Below are positions 1 to 10,638 of a stretch of 64,000 bases of DNA, one piece after another (position 1 is the stretch's first letter; each line of letters starts with the position of its first letter). The notes under the pieces are model-generated. The model made no database searches, was not told the origin of the DNA, and saw only the letters and a list, made by a program, of their open reading frames with translations. The stretch lies in contig NZ_BSRQ01000003.1 in the NCBI RefSeq assembly GCF_030268685.1, positions 468,136-532,135 of the forward strand, written 5' to 3'. The stretch comes from Microtetraspora sp. NBRC 13810. GTDB lineage: Bacteria > Actinomycetota > Actinomycetes > Streptosporangiales > Streptosporangiaceae. Position numbers and translations under genes: made by a program.

Positions 1-220
1 TGGTGGCCACCTCGTTCACGGCGATGAGGAAGTCGCCGACGAACTCCTCGCCCATGTCGTGCCTGCGGGCGGAGTCCGCGGCGAACTCGCGCGCTCTCGG
101 CAGGTCCGCCAGCCTGAAGGTGTACTCCCTGACGGGCACCGCGGACGGAGGACCGGCGGCACGGTCGGCACCGGAGAGGAGACGCGCCTGCGTTTCCTCC
201 TGCGCCCGGTTCTCATGCAC
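1..220 (-). CDS. Anti-sigma factor / serine kinase of the RsbW (HATPase) family, partial
   Basis: The first 73 codons of a minus-strand gene that runs off the left edge. It starts with GTG at 220, preceded by a GGAGG ten bases upstream. The reading frame encodes a VREYTFRLADLP segment and then a GDFLIAVNEVAT stretch, which matches the N-box of GHKL ATPases of the RsbW/SpoIIAB class (E and N bind Mg-ATP). Such proteins sequester or phosphorylate partners of SigB-like sigma factors. The neighbouring sigma factor and STAS gene make that role likely. The C-terminal half is outside the window, so catalytic completeness cannot be judged. Confidence 0.7.
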   Translation of the reverse strand, partial: MHENRAQEETQARLLSGADRAAGPPSAVPVREYTFRLADLPRAREFAADSARRHDMGEEFVGDFLIAVNEVAT

Positions 221-438
221 CCGGAAACCGCCTCCCGTAACCACGGGCTTTGTCCGCGTGGACGCCTGGGAGAGCGTCCACGCCCCATTCTTCATCACTT
301 GAGCGAACCCTCCGCCTTGCTTGCTCCCCCGCCGGCCTCAGTCCGTTCAGTGCCCTGCTTCCGGCAGATTACCCGGTCTCACCCTCTTTCGACGGTCGTC
401 CTTCCCGGAGACCGTGCTCAGAGGCGGTTCGGTGCCGC

Positions 439-1257
439 TCAGCGGCCGCTGACGAGCTCGGTGCGCAGCCCGTCGAGGACCTTTCTGAGGATGCGTGAGA
501 CGTGCATCTGCGATATGTCGAACTCCGCGGCGATCTCGGCCTGCGTCATGTTGCCGAAGAAGCGCAGCAGCAGGATGTTCTTCTCCCGCGGCGGCAGGCT
601 GTCGATCAGCGGCTTGACCGCCTCCCTGTCCACCAGCGTGCTGAGCGCGTCGTCGTCCTCGGGGATCACGTCCCCGAGCGCGGCGGCGTCGTCGTCTGCG
701 CCCAGCGGCGCGTCCAGCGACAGCGTGCTGTACGCGGCCGAGGCGTCCAGGGTGAGGAGTACCTCCTCGTCGCTGATGCCCATCTTCTCGGCCAGCTCGG
801 CCACGGTCGGCGAGCGGCCGAGCACCTGGCTGAGGTCGGCGACGAGCCGGTTGAGCTCCGAACGGCGCTCCTGGTAGAGGCGCGGCACCCGGATCGCCCA
901 GGTGCGGTCGCGGAAGTGGCGTTTGACCTCGCCGGTCATGGTGACCACGGCGTAGCCGCGGAAGGCGTTGCCGAGCTCGGGGTCGAAGCCGTTGATGGCC
1001 TTCATGAGACCGACGTAGGCGGCCTGGAGCAGGTCCTCCAGCGGCTCGCCGCGATAGCGGTAGCGCCGGGCGATCTCCATGGCCAGCGGGCGGTGCATCT
1101 CGACGATGCGCTCCCTGAGGCGTTCCCTGCGCGCCTCGCCGATGTCCGCGCGCGCCGCCTCCGCCAGCAGTTCCTCGGCGGTCATCCCGGTGATGTCCCT
1201 GGTGGCGGCGAGCTCACTGAAGTCGCCGATCTCGCAGACAGAGTCCTGGGCAGCCAT
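439..1257 (-). CDS. RNA polymerase sigma factor of the SigB/SigF/SigG group
   Basis: A 272-residue alternative sigma factor. Region 2 is visible around residues 70-115 (DLLQAAYVGLMKAI, then an FRGYAVVTMTGEVKRHFRD core-binding and -10 recognition helix). Region 3 follows (RSPTVAELAEKMGIS), and region 4 helix-turn-helix lies near the C terminus (LPPREKNILLLRF and QAEIAAEFDISQMHVSRIL). The ATG at 1257 has GAGGAG five bases upstream; longer versions of the frame lack a binding site and overlap the divergent STAS promoter region. This class directs general stress and developmental transcription and is controlled by RsbW/RsbV-type partner switching, for which candidates lie on both sides. Confidence 0.9.
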   Translation of the reverse strand: MAAQDSVCEIGDFSELAATRDITGMTAEELLAEAARADIGEARRERLRERIVEMHRPLAMEIARRYRYRGEPLEDLLQAAYVGLMKAINGFDPELGNAFRGYAVVTMTGEVKRHFRDRTWAIRVPRLYQERRSELNRLVADLSQVLGRSPTVAELAEKMGISDEEVLLTLDASAAYSTLSLDAPLGADDDAAALGDVIPEDDDALSTLVDREAVKPLIDSLPPREKNILLLRFFGNMTQAEIAAEFDISQMHVSRILRKVLDGLRTELVSGR

Positions 1258-1503
1258 CGAAACTCCTCGATATGGCCGGGCAGGCGCGCTGTCGAACGGG
1301 AAACCCAGCAGACAGGACGCCTCGCGCATTCTTCGAGACAAGGCCCGCTGCTGGACCTCAGGCTGGGGAGCATGCCCGGAGAATCGCCAGGCATTCCTCC
1401 CCAATCCAGAGTATTGCTGCCTCCCGGGTAACAGTAAGGTTGCCTTGGCTCCGTACGCGGGGCCGGCGCCATGCGCCGTGAGGTCTTGTCGAGGAGGCGC
1501 GTG

Positions 1504-1878
1504 GTGGGAAGGCCGGACAACTCTGCGGAGTCCGAAGCCTTGAGACTGAGCACGGAGACGGCGGACGACCTGGCCGTGGTCCGGGTGGACGGCATCCTGG
1601 ACGCGACCACGCGGGACAGGTTCGCCGAGCATCTCGCCGCGGTCGCCGCGGAGCACGGTCCCGGCATGATCCTCGACCTGAGCAACGTCTCGTTCATGGA
1701 CTCCCGGGCGCTCGGTCTCATCGTGCATCACTGGCAGGCCAACGTGACGACAGGCGGCAGATTCGCCCTGGTCGGCGTGCAGTACGCGAAGACCAAGGTG
1801 ATGTGGGTGACCGGGCTGGCGCAGCGGATGCCGCTCTACGACACCCTGCAGGACGCGCTGGACGGGCTGCCGGACTGA
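1504..1878 (+). CDS. STAS-domain anti-anti-sigma factor (RsbV/SpoIIAA-like)
   Basis: A 124-residue single STAS domain. The motif NVSFMDSRALG carries the serine that the cognate kinase phosphorylates in this family (DSxALG), and the fold pattern VVRVDGILD ... MILDLSNVSF is typical. A GAGGAGG at 1491-1497 places the start at GTG 1504 or GTG 1501; the spacing favours 1504. It is divergent from the sigma factor and probably titrates an RsbW-like kinase such as the one at the window edge. The pairing is inferred from proximity. Confidence 0.82.
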   Translation: MGRPDNSAESEALRLSTETADDLAVVRVDGILDATTRDRFAEHLAAVAAEHGPGMILDLSNVSFMDSRALGLIVHHWQANVTTGGRFALVGVQYAKTKVMWVTGLAQRMPLYDTLQDALDGLPD

Positions 1879-1888
1879 CCTCCGGAGG

Positions 1889-2656
1889 TCAGGCGCCCTC
1901 CGTCTGCCCTCGGGGGTCGAAGTCGGCGACGCTCTGGCCGTTCTTGTGCTCGCTGACCAGCAGGCGGGCCAGGTCGGCGATCTTCACCTGGTGGTGCTGG
2001 GAGATCCGGCGGAGCTCCTCGAACGCCTCGTCCGCGGTGCAGCCGCTGGCCTGCATGATGATGCCCTTGGCCTGGTCGATGATGGCCCGGCCGGCGAGGG
2101 CCTCCTGCATCTGGGCGGCGTCGGTGCGCACCTCGTCGAAGTCCCACATGTTGCCGAGCGCCACGGTGACGTGCTCGGCGAGCATCTGGGCCAGCGACTC
2201 GACCGCGCGCGGCGGGAAGGCCCCCGCGCGCACGGAGTACAGCGCGACGAGCAGCAGCGCGGGCTCGGCCGCGATCGGCATCACCAGCACGGAACGGATG
2301 CCGCAGCGGATCGCCATGCCCGTGTAGGCGGGCCAGCGGCGCTCGGCCAGGACGTCGCCGATCAGCACGTTGGACCGGGTGGCCCTGGCGTCGTGCCCGG
2401 GACCCGCAAGGGGGACGTCCTCGCTCTCGGCGAGCGCGATGAGCTCGCTGTGCGAGGCCGACAGCAGGACACGCTCGTCTCGCCAGAGCTCGGCGGACCC
2501 TCCGGAGCAGCCGGAGATCCCGCGCACCAGCGTGGCCACCAGGCCGCGCAGCACGCTCTCGCTGGAGGTCTCCTCACTCACCCTGCCGAGCGCGACGAGA
2601 TCTCTGACGAGGACGGGGCTGATCAGCCCCGTCGCATCCATGTCCCGAGACGGCAC
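1889..2656 (-). CDS. GAF and ANTAR domain RNA-binding regulator
   Basis: A 255-residue protein with an N-terminal GAF sensor domain (about residues 25-170, ending in a helix with HVTVALGN) and a C-terminal ANTAR domain (about 180-235). The ANTAR part shows ALAGRAIIDQAKGIIMQ, then an AFEELRRISQ helix. ANTAR proteins bind paired stem-loops in leader RNAs and relieve termination. The GTG at 2656 follows AGGAAGG closely; an internal ATG at 2641 is possible. It diverges from the PP2C gene. The ligand of the GAF domain cannot be told from sequence. Confidence 0.82.
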   Translation of the reverse strand: MPSRDMDATGLISPVLVRDLVALGRVSEETSSESVLRGLVATLVRGISGCSGGSAELWRDERVLLSASHSELIALAESEDVPLAGPGHDARATRSNVLIGDVLAERRWPAYTGMAIRCGIRSVLVMPIAAEPALLLVALYSVRAGAFPPRAVESLAQMLAEHVTVALGNMWDFDEVRTDAAQMQEALAGRAIIDQAKGIIMQASGCTADEAFEELRRISQHHQVKIADLARLLVSEHKNGQSVADFDPRGQTEGA

Positions 2657-2831
2657 GAACCTTCCTTTCTGCCTCCCGATTGGGAGATGTACGACAAATC
2701 ATGCCCTGTCAGAGCCCGAGCCAGTATTTGCCGATACCCAAGGTTATTCCCCGGCATCGAAGCCCGCGGCCAAGTGGCGTAGCGTCTACCTCAAGACGCA
2801 AGAACGGTCCCATCGCCTTCAAGGACGTGCA

Positions 2832-4709
2832 TTGACCGACCTCAACGGCCTTTCCGCGCTGCAACAGGCGCTGAGCGACCTGACCGCTCGTGTCTCCTCG
2901 CTGCGTGAGGCCAGATCCACCTACCCCGACGCCCTCGGTCCTACCCTCGACGCCGCTCTGGTCGAGCTGGACACCGCGGGCGAGCTGCTCGGCTCCGCGC
3001 TGGGCGAGCTGCGCAAGGCATCACGGCGCTCGGGCGGGCGGGACGGCGGCGCGCAGCGCGAGCAGAAGCTGATGCGGCAGATCTTCCGCACCTTCCCGGT
3101 GCCCGTGGTCATCATGGACAGCGGCGGCGTGGTGCGCAGGATCAACCCGGAGACCTCGCGGCTGCTCGGCAGCCCGGCCGGATATCTCGTCGGCCGGCCG
3201 TTCCCGCTGCTCGTCGACGTCTCCAGGCGGGCGGCCTTCCGCTCGCACCTGAGCGCCGTGCAGCGCACGGGGCAGCCCGCGTCGTTCCAGACCCGGCTCG
3301 CCCACCAGGGGCGGGCGCACACCGTGCAGCTCGCCCTCACCCGGCTGATCATGCCGGGCGAGCCGCAGGAGATGGTGGCCGCGGTCGTGCTGCCCACCGA
3401 GGTGCAGCTGCCCGAGGGGCCCACGGCGCCGGCCGAGCACTCCGACGCGGCGCTGCTGATGGCCTCCGCCCGCCGCCAGGAGCTGATGGCCCGGATGTCG
3501 CGGCTGCTGCTCGACCTGGAGAGCCTGCGGCAGCCGGTGGCGCTGGCCAGGGCCGCGCGGCTGCTCGCCACGGACACCGCCGACTGGGTGGTGGTCGACG
3601 TGGTACGCACGGGCCCCCTCGTCCGAGCGGCGGTGCACGGCCCGCACGACCAGCCCGTCACCGAACTCGTCCGCGCGGTCGGCGGGATGGACCCGGCCGC
3701 GACGCCCATCGTAGGGCAGGTCATCGCGCAGGGGTCGGGAGTCGCCCAGGAAATGGTGGAGGACGAGTCGGTCCTCGGCACGCTGCCCAGCGGGATCCCG
3801 GTGCTGCGCGCGATGGGCGCTTCCTCGCTGCTGTGCGTGCCGATCCAGCACGACGGCGAGGTGCGCGGGGCGCTGACCCTGATCAGGCAGAGCGGGCGCG
3901 AGCCGTTCACGCTCGCCGACCTGGGGGTGCTCGAGGAGATCGGCGGGCACCTGGGGCTGGCCCTGCACGCCCAGCGGGCCTTCCAGAGCAGGAGCCAGGC
4001 GGCCGACGCGCTCCAGGCCAGCGTGGTGCCGACCAGCCTGCCCGACATCCCCGGCCTGGAGGCGGCCGCCATCTACCACTCCGGGTCCGACTCCGCGGCC
4101 GTGGGCGCGGAGTTCTACGACGTCTTCCCGGTGCGGGACGGGTGGGGCTTCGCCCTGGGCGGGGCGTGCGGCAGGGGCGAGGAGGCGCCGGCGGTGAGCG
4201 CCCTGGTGCGCAACGGCCTGCGGGTGCTGAGCGCGTCGGAGTCCGACCCGGGGGTGGCGATCAGGAAGGTCAACGAGGCGCTGCTGCTCCAGGGCAGCGG
4301 GATGTTCGTGATGGTCTCCGCCGGCTTCGTGCGCTCGCGCGACCGGGGCCGCCGCATCCTGCTGGCCTCGGCGGGTCACCATCCGGCCGCGCTCCTCCAG
4401 CCGGACGGGAACGTGCGCTTCGCGGCGGGCGGCGGCGTGCCGCTGGGCATCGACGACGAGGCCGAGATGAGCGCCGAGGAGCTGGCGCTGACGCCGGGCG
4501 AGACGCTGGTGTTCTACTCCGACGGCCTGGTGGCCTCGCGGGACGAGCGCGGCGAGCCGTACGGCGAGGAGCGGCTCACCGACGTGCTCGTCCGGTGCGC
4601 CGGGCAGCCGGCGGCGTCGGTGGTCAAGACGATCGAGGAGGACCGCAGCGCGTTCTCCGGCGGGCGGTTCTACGACGAGATCGTGATCATGGCGCTCCGG
4701 GTCGTGTGA
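2832..4709 (+). CDS. PAS-GAF-PP2C serine phosphatase (RsbU/SpoIIE family)
   Basis: A 625-residue cytoplasmic phosphatase. An N-terminal helical region is followed by a PAS domain (about residues 80-190, FPVPVVIMDSGGVVRRIN), a GAF domain (about 215-385) and a C-terminal SpoIIE/PP2C domain (about 415-620). The PP2C part has GAEFYDVF, GRGEEAPAVSAL, SAGHHPAALL and FYSDGLVASRD, with the metal-binding aspartates of the family. It likely dephosphorylates a STAS anti-anti-sigma factor to free a sigma factor. The chosen start is TTG 2832 with CAAGGA six bases upstream. Longer upstream extensions overlap the divergent ANTAR gene and look like frame shadow. Confidence 0.85.
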   Translation: MTDLNGLSALQQALSDLTARVSSLREARSTYPDALGPTLDAALVELDTAGELLGSALGELRKASRRSGGRDGGAQREQKLMRQIFRTFPVPVVIMDSGGVVRRINPETSRLLGSPAGYLVGRPFPLLVDVSRRAAFRSHLSAVQRTGQPASFQTRLAHQGRAHTVQLALTRLIMPGEPQEMVAAVVLPTEVQLPEGPTAPAEHSDAALLMASARRQELMARMSRLLLDLESLRQPVALARAARLLATDTADWVVVDVVRTGPLVRAAVHGPHDQPVTELVRAVGGMDPAATPIVGQVIAQGSGVAQEMVEDESVLGTLPSGIPVLRAMGASSLLCVPIQHDGEVRGALTLIRQSGREPFTLADLGVLEEIGGHLGLALHAQRAFQSRSQAADALQASVVPTSLPDIPGLEAAAIYHSGSDSAAVGAEFYDVFPVRDGWGFALGGACGRGEEAPAVSALVRNGLRVLSASESDPGVAIRKVNEALLLQGSGMFVMVSAGFVRSRDRGRRILLASAGHHPAALLQPDGNVRFAAGGGVPLGIDDEAEMSAEELALTPGETLVFYSDGLVASRDERGEPYGEERLTDVLVRCAGQPAASVVKTIEEDRSAFSGGRFYDEIVIMALRVV

Positions 4710-4765
4710 ACTCGCCACAGAAACGGGATAAATACGACAAATACCGTCCAGATGGCGCGGCGGGT

Positions 4766-4792
4766 GTTTGCGCGGAGCGCCCGCCGGGGTAA
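4766..4792 (+). promoter_or_regulatory. Possible SigB-type promoter upstream of the family 4 glycosyltransferase
   Basis: GTTT at 4766-4769 and GGGTAA at 4787-4792, separated by 17 bases, resemble the GNNT/GGGTAY pattern of actinomycete SigB-like promoters. It lies about 107 bases before the glycosyltransferase start and close to a SigB-like gene. The spacer is slightly long, so this is a weak call. Confidence 0.3.
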
Positions 4793-4898
4793 GGTCAAGA
4801 ACATCTGCGCGTGCTTAAGACACAGGCACACCTGATGGATTGGTTTGGGCATTCCGGTGTTTCCGGATTCGCGCCCAGTTCCTCCCCCGAGGTGTGCC

Positions 4899-6065
4899 GT
4901 GAACATAGCCTTCGTCGCATCCGACGTCATCTCCGCCGAGAGCACCGACCTCTCCGACACCGCTGCCCAGCACGCCCACCTGTATGCGGTGGCCCGGGAG
5001 CTCGGCCGAGACCACCGCGTCACCATCTACACCAGGCTCGACTCGCCGGACCGGCGGCCCAAAGCCCGGCTGGCCCACGGCGTGACCGTCGAGTCCCTGC
5101 CCGCCGGTCCCGCGGAGAAACTGCCCGAGGACGGCGTCATGCCCTACGTCTCCGAGCTCGGCGCCCAGCTCGGCATCCGATGGAACGCCGAGCGTCCCGA
5201 CGTCATCCACGCCCACTCCTGGGCCGGCGGGCTCGCCGCCATCGCCGGGGCCAGCGGTCTCGGCGTCCCGGTCACCCAGACCCTGCCGAGGCTCCGCCCC
5301 GGCCGCCTCGACCAGGCCGACGCGGCCCGGGTCCGGCTGGCCCGCGCGATGGGCCGCAGGGCCGACGCCGTCATCGCGGGCTCCGGCGACCAGGAGTCCG
5401 AGCTGATCCGGCTCGGCGTGCCCCGGCGGAGCATCTGCGTGGTGCCGTGCGGCATCGACGTGGAGCGGTTCCGGCGGCACGGTCCCACCGCCTCGCGCGG
5501 CAAGCGGCAGCGGCTGCTGCACATCGGCGGCCTCTCCCCGGACGGCGGCGCCCACACGGCCGTCCGCGCGCTGGAGGGCATCTCCGACGCCGAGCTGCTG
5601 ATCGCCGGCGGCCCGCCCGCCGAGCAGCTCGCCACCGACCCGGACGCGCACCGCCTGCGCCTGCTGTCCAAGGAGATCGGCGTCGACGAGCGGGTCACCA
5701 TCCTCGGCCAGGTGCCGACGGCCGGGGTGCCGAAGCTGATGCGCAGCGCCGACGTGGTGCTGTCCCTGCCGCACGACGCCACCGCGGGCGTCGTGGCGCT
5801 GGAGGCCATGGCCTGCGGCGTGCCGGTCATCGCCTCGGCCGTGGGCGCGCACCTGGACGCCGTGCTGGACGGCGTGACCGGCATGCTGGTCGCGCCCGAC
5901 CACCCGGCGCGCACCGCCCGGCTCGCCCGCGAGCTGCTGTCCGACCCGACCAGGCGGGCCGCGCTCGGCTTCGCCGGCGCCGACCGGGTCCGCTCCCGCT
6001 ACTCCTTCGAGCGGATCAGCCACGAGCTGCTGCGGGTCTACGAGGAGACCGTCGAAGCCCGCTGA
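4899..6065 (+). CDS. Family 4 glycosyltransferase
   Basis: A 388-residue GT-B fold glycosyltransferase. The N-terminal half has a DVIHAHSWAGGLAA segment and the linker VPCGIDVERF; the C-terminal half has the nucleotide-sugar-binding pattern DVVLSLPHDATAGVVALEAMACGVPVIAS with the EX7E motif. It is a retaining glycosyltransferase, acceptor unknown. Start GTG 4899 has GAGGTG close upstream. A near copy of the last 40 bases follows the stop codon. It sits between the stress module and the proline genes, so a link to the polyketide cluster is unlikely. Confidence 0.82.
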   Translation: MNIAFVASDVISAESTDLSDTAAQHAHLYAVARELGRDHRVTIYTRLDSPDRRPKARLAHGVTVESLPAGPAEKLPEDGVMPYVSELGAQLGIRWNAERPDVIHAHSWAGGLAAIAGASGLGVPVTQTLPRLRPGRLDQADAARVRLARAMGRRADAVIAGSGDQESELIRLGVPRRSICVVPCGIDVERFRRHGPTASRGKRQRLLHIGGLSPDGGAHTAVRALEGISDAELLIAGGPPAEQLATDPDAHRLRLLSKEIGVDERVTILGQVPTAGVPKLMRSADVVLSLPHDATAGVVALEAMACGVPVIASAVGAHLDAVLDGVTGMLVAPDHPARTARLARELLSDPTRRAALGFAGADRVRSRYSFERISHELLRVYEETVEAR

Positions 6066-6106
6066 ACTGCTGCGGGTCTACGAAGAGATCGTCGAAGCCC
6101 GCTGAA
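6027..6106 (+). repeat. 40-bp tandem duplication spanning the end of the glycosyltransferase gene
   Basis: Bases 6027-6066 (the last codons and stop) are repeated at 6067-6106 with two substitutions. The second copy contains the same stop codon and lies outside the gene, so it is a relic of a slippage or duplication event. Confidence 0.9.
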
Positions 6107-6130
6107 CGAGACCTTTCCCTGGGGAACCGC

Positions 6131-6158
6131 GGGGCCGTCGTCCGAGGACGACGGCCCC
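6131..6158. terminator. Bidirectional terminator hairpin between glycosyltransferase and PucR genes
   Basis: A perfect 13-bp stem (GGGGCCGTCGTCC and its complement) with a 2-base loop, located between two convergent genes. Confidence 0.8.
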
Positions 6159-6162
6159 GTTC

Positions 6163-7224
6163 TCACGCGGACAGGTGCGCCGCCTTGAGCGCCAGGTGCA
6201 GCCGCAGCCGCGCCTCGCCGTCGGCCAGGTCGGCGGCGGCCAGCCGCTCGGCCTTGGCCAGGCGGTAGTAGAGGGTCTGGCGGTGCACGCCGAGCTCGGC
6301 CGCCGTCTCCTGGGCGTGCCCGCCCCGGTCGAGATAGGTCTCGACGGTACGGGCCAGCTCCGGGTCGGCCAGCAGGCCCGCCGCCTCCCCGGTCAGCTCG
6401 CGGAGCTCCTCGGCGGGCAGCCGGGACAGCAGCCGGTAGACGCCCAGCTCCCGCCACGACGCCACCGGGGCGAACCGGGGCACCCGCTCGGCCACCCGCA
6501 GCGCCCACAGCGCCTCCCGCCAGCTCCGCCACGCCTCGCCGGGGTCCTCACGCGGCCCGCCGAGGCCGGCCGCCGTGCCGTACATGGCGGCCACCCTGGC
6601 CGCGGTCTCGGCGGCGGCGTGGCCGGGGGTGAGCAGCGCGGCGGGGTCGCCCGGCTGGGCCAGCACGCCGCGCGGCAGCGTCCACAGGGCGGCGACCCTG
6701 CCCTCCGCGGCGCGCACGGCCACCGCGGTCACCGGCCCGGGCAGGTCGAGCCGGGCCAGCGCGCCGGCCCGCCGCTCGGGGTCGGCGGAGAACAGCTCGC
6801 GCAGCCGGCCGCCGAGGTCCTGGCGGCTGCGCGCCTCCTGGGCGAGGGTGGCGGCGGCCCGGCCGACCAGCGGGGCGACCCCGGCCAGCAGGGCGTCGGT
6901 GATCGCGCCGTCGTCGAGCAGCCACAGGTACCCGTAGGTCACCCCGCCGTGCCGCAGAGGCACGCAGACCCGGGCGAGCACACCGAGCTCGGCGTCCGCC
7001 GGGATGCGCACGGGGCCGGGCGCGGCGGCGATGCCGTACCCCTCGAAGTAGGCGCGCACCTCGTCGCTGGCGCGGCGGCGCAGGATCGACTCGCGGCGCA
7101 CCACGTCGATGTCGCCGCTCTGCGCGGCATAGGCGAGAAGCTGGAAGGCGCGGTCCTCCAGCGTGGCCGAGGCGCCCAGCAGGCGGGCGATCTCGTCCAC
7201 CGACTCCTGGAGATCCGCTTGCAC
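6163..7224 (-). CDS. PucR-family transcriptional regulator of proline catabolism
   Basis: About 353 residues. A GAF-like central part (ASATLEDRAFQLLAYAAQSGD at the start, then a CdaR-type region) precedes a C-terminal PucR helix-turn-helix (about residues 290-345) with VETYLDRGGHAQETAAELGVHRQTLYYRL. It is divergent from proline dehydrogenase with a 93-base gap, and regulators of this type activate the adjacent proline degradation genes. Start is uncertain: GTG 7224 gives the conserved beginning, ATG 7242 is the alternative; neither has a strong binding site. Confidence 0.8.
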   Translation of the reverse strand: MQADLQESVDEIARLLGASATLEDRAFQLLAYAAQSGDIDVVRRESILRRRASDEVRAYFEGYGIAAAPGPVRIPADAELGVLARVCVPLRHGGVTYGYLWLLDDGAITDALLAGVAPLVGRAAATLAQEARSRQDLGGRLRELFSADPERRAGALARLDLPGPVTAVAVRAAEGRVAALWTLPRGVLAQPGDPAALLTPGHAAAETAARVAAMYGTAAGLGGPREDPGEAWRSWREALWALRVAERVPRFAPVASWRELGVYRLLSRLPAEELRELTGEAAGLLADPELARTVETYLDRGGHAQETAAELGVHRQTLYYRLAKAERLAAADLADGEARLRLHLALKAAHLSA

Positions 7225-7317
7225 TCCCCCATTCTCGTACATCTGTATGAAGGACCGCCAGCCGGACCGTGGCGGTTGTCCATAGAGTGCGCTGACCTGG
7301 GCTTTTACGCTTTGTAC

Positions 7318-8244
7318 ATGCTCGGCTCTCTGCTTCTCGCCGGATCCCGCAGCACGCTCGTCCGGCGTGCGGTCTCCGGATTCCCGCCGACCCGCAAGGT
7401 CGTCGGCAGGTTCGTCGCGGGCGAGGACGTCCCCGACGTGATCTCCGCCACCCGGCGGCTGACCGACGCGCGGCTCGCCGTCACCATCGACCACCTGGGC
7501 GAGGAGACCCGCGACGCGGACGCGGCGGCGCACACCGCCAAGGCGTACGTCACGCTGCTCGGCGCGCTCGGCCCGCTCGGGCTCGGCGACCGGGCGGAGG
7601 TGTCGGTGAAGCTGTCCGCGGTCGGCCAGGCGCTGGGGGCGTCCGGCGACCGGATCGCGCTCGACCACGCCAGGGAGATCTGCGCCGCCGCGCAGGCCGC
7701 CGGCACCACGGTGACGCTGGACATGGAGGACCACACCACGGTCGACTCCACCCTGGCCATCCTGCGCGACCTGCGCGCCGACTTCCCCGCCACCGGGGTC
7801 GCGCTGCAGTCCTACCTGTTCCGCACCGAGGCCGACTGCCGCGACCTCGCGGTGGAGGGCTCGCGGGTGCGCCTGGTCAAGGGCGCCTACGCCGAGCCCG
7901 CCTCGGTCGCCCACAAGGACAAGACCGAGGTGGACAAGGCTTACGTGCGATGCCTGCGCACGCTGATGGCGGGCAAGGGGTATCCCATGGTGGGCACGCA
8001 CGACGACCGGCTGATCGCGATCACCGAGCTGCTCGCCGACCGCCTCGGCCGGCCCCGGGACAGCTACGAGTACCAGATGCTCTACGGCATCCGGTCCGAC
8101 AAGCAGCAGGCCCTCGCCGGCGCGGGCGGCAGGGTCCGGGTCTACGTGCCCTACGGCGGCGACTGGTACGGCTACTTCATGCGCCGTCTCGCCGAACGTC
8201 CGGCCAACCTGGCCTTCTTCCTGCGTTCGCTCACCTCCAAGTAA
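7318..8244 (+). CDS. Proline dehydrogenase
   Basis: A 308-residue FAD-dependent proline dehydrogenase that oxidises L-proline to pyrroline-5-carboxylate. Typical landmarks: VSVKLSAVGQ, TLDMEDHTTVDSTL, VALQSYLFRTEADC, RVRLVKGAYAEP, GTHDDRLI, and YEYQMLYGIR near the end. This is the monofunctional actinobacterial form. It begins at ATG 7318 without an obvious binding site. The dehydrogenase for the next step follows 13 bases downstream, so the two are co-transcribed, probably under the PucR protein. Confidence 0.93.
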   Translation: MLGSLLLAGSRSTLVRRAVSGFPPTRKVVGRFVAGEDVPDVISATRRLTDARLAVTIDHLGEETRDADAAAHTAKAYVTLLGALGPLGLGDRAEVSVKLSAVGQALGASGDRIALDHAREICAAAQAAGTTVTLDMEDHTTVDSTLAILRDLRADFPATGVALQSYLFRTEADCRDLAVEGSRVRLVKGAYAEPASVAHKDKTEVDKAYVRCLRTLMAGKGYPMVGTHDDRLIAITELLADRLGRPRDSYEYQMLYGIRSDKQQALAGAGGRVRVYVPYGGDWYGYFMRRLAERPANLAFFLRSLTSK

Positions 8245-8257
8245 TCGAGGTCTCACG

Positions 8258-9883
<1,626 letters not shown>

Positions 9884-9898
9884 CCTCCGGCCCGAAAC

Positions 9899-9938
9899 CG
9901 CGAACGCCCGGATCCACTCCCGGATCCGGGCGTTCGCG
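9899..9938 (+). terminator. Rho-independent-like terminator after the proline operon
   Basis: A perfect 17-bp inverted repeat (left arm CGCGAACGCCCGGATCC) with a 6-base loop, starting 16 bases after the P5C dehydrogenase stop. Confidence 0.85.
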
Positions 9939-9953
9939 CGTTTCTGCAAATAG

Positions 9954-9981
9954 TTGACATCTACTAGGAGAGACCTAGATA
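9954..9981 (+). promoter_or_regulatory. PadR gene promoter with embedded operator palindrome
   Basis: A -35 box TTGACA (9954-9959) and a -10 box TAGATA (9976-9981) are 16 bases apart. Between and overlapping them is the palindrome CTAGG-AGAGA-CCTAG (9964-9978). PadR repressors commonly bind such dyads in their own promoters, so autorepression is likely. Confidence 0.65.
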
Positions 9982-10007
9982 GTTGGAACTGACCAAAGGA
10001 GCTCGTC

Positions 10008-10604
10008 GTGGAGAAGCGACGCAAGGTGGCCAATCCGCTCGCGCTTGCGGTGCTCGCCGAGCTGCTGGCGGAGCCGATCCATCCCTACGAGATGGGGCGG
10101 CGTCTCCAGGCGCACGGCAAGGACCGCAGCTTCAAGTACAACCGGGGCTCGCTGTACATGGTGGTGGAGCAACTGAGAAAGGCCGGCTTCATCACCGAGC
10201 AGCAGACGGTCCGGGACACCCAGCGGCCGGAGCGCACGATCTACGCGCTCACCGACGACGGCCGGCAGGAGTTCTACGACTGGATGCGCGAGCTGGTCAC
10301 CACGCCGCGGCGCGAGTACCCCCAGTTCGGCGTCGCCCTGTCGCTGCTGAGCCTGCTCTCCCCCGCCGAGGCGGCCGAGCTGCTGGAGCGGCGGCTGGTG
10401 GCGCTGTCGGCGGAGGTCGGCGAGATCAACGAGGCCGTGCGGAGCGCCCTGACCAGCGGGGTCCTGTGGGTCTTCCTGATCGAGGAGGAATACCGGCTCG
10501 CCGCGCTGGAGGCCGAGCTCGGCTTCGTCACGCAGCTCATCGAGTCGCTCGAACAGCCGGATTACGTCCGCGCCTGGCAGAAGATCTTCGGTAGCCGGAC
10601 CTGA
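10008..10604 (+). CDS. PadR-family transcriptional regulator
   Basis: A 198-residue PadR regulator (AphA-like, PadR-s2 type). The winged helix is residues 10-85 (ALAVLAELLAEPIHPYEM, FKYNRGSLYMVVEQLRKAGFI, PERTIYALTDDGRQEF), followed by a C-terminal dimerisation helix. GTG 10008 has GGAG six bases upstream. The promoter carries a palindromic operator. It is followed, in the same direction, by a multicopper oxidase 34 bases downstream, which is the obvious candidate target. Effector unknown. Confidence 0.88.
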   Translation: MEKRRKVANPLALAVLAELLAEPIHPYEMGRRLQAHGKDRSFKYNRGSLYMVVEQLRKAGFITEQQTVRDTQRPERTIYALTDDGRQEFYDWMRELVTTPRREYPQFGVALSLLSLLSPAEAAELLERRLVALSAEVGEINEAVRSALTSGVLWVFLIEEEYRLAALEAELGFVTQLIESLEQPDYVRAWQKIFGSRT

Positions 10605-10638
10605 CGGCGCCACGCCCACCGACACCCGGACGGAAACC

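Noticed and set aside
1258..1731. N-terminal extension of the sigma factor frame across the STAS gene
   Set aside because: The extension is low-complexity, overlaps the divergent STAS gene and lacks a start with a ribosome site, whereas ATG 1257 has a perfect one.
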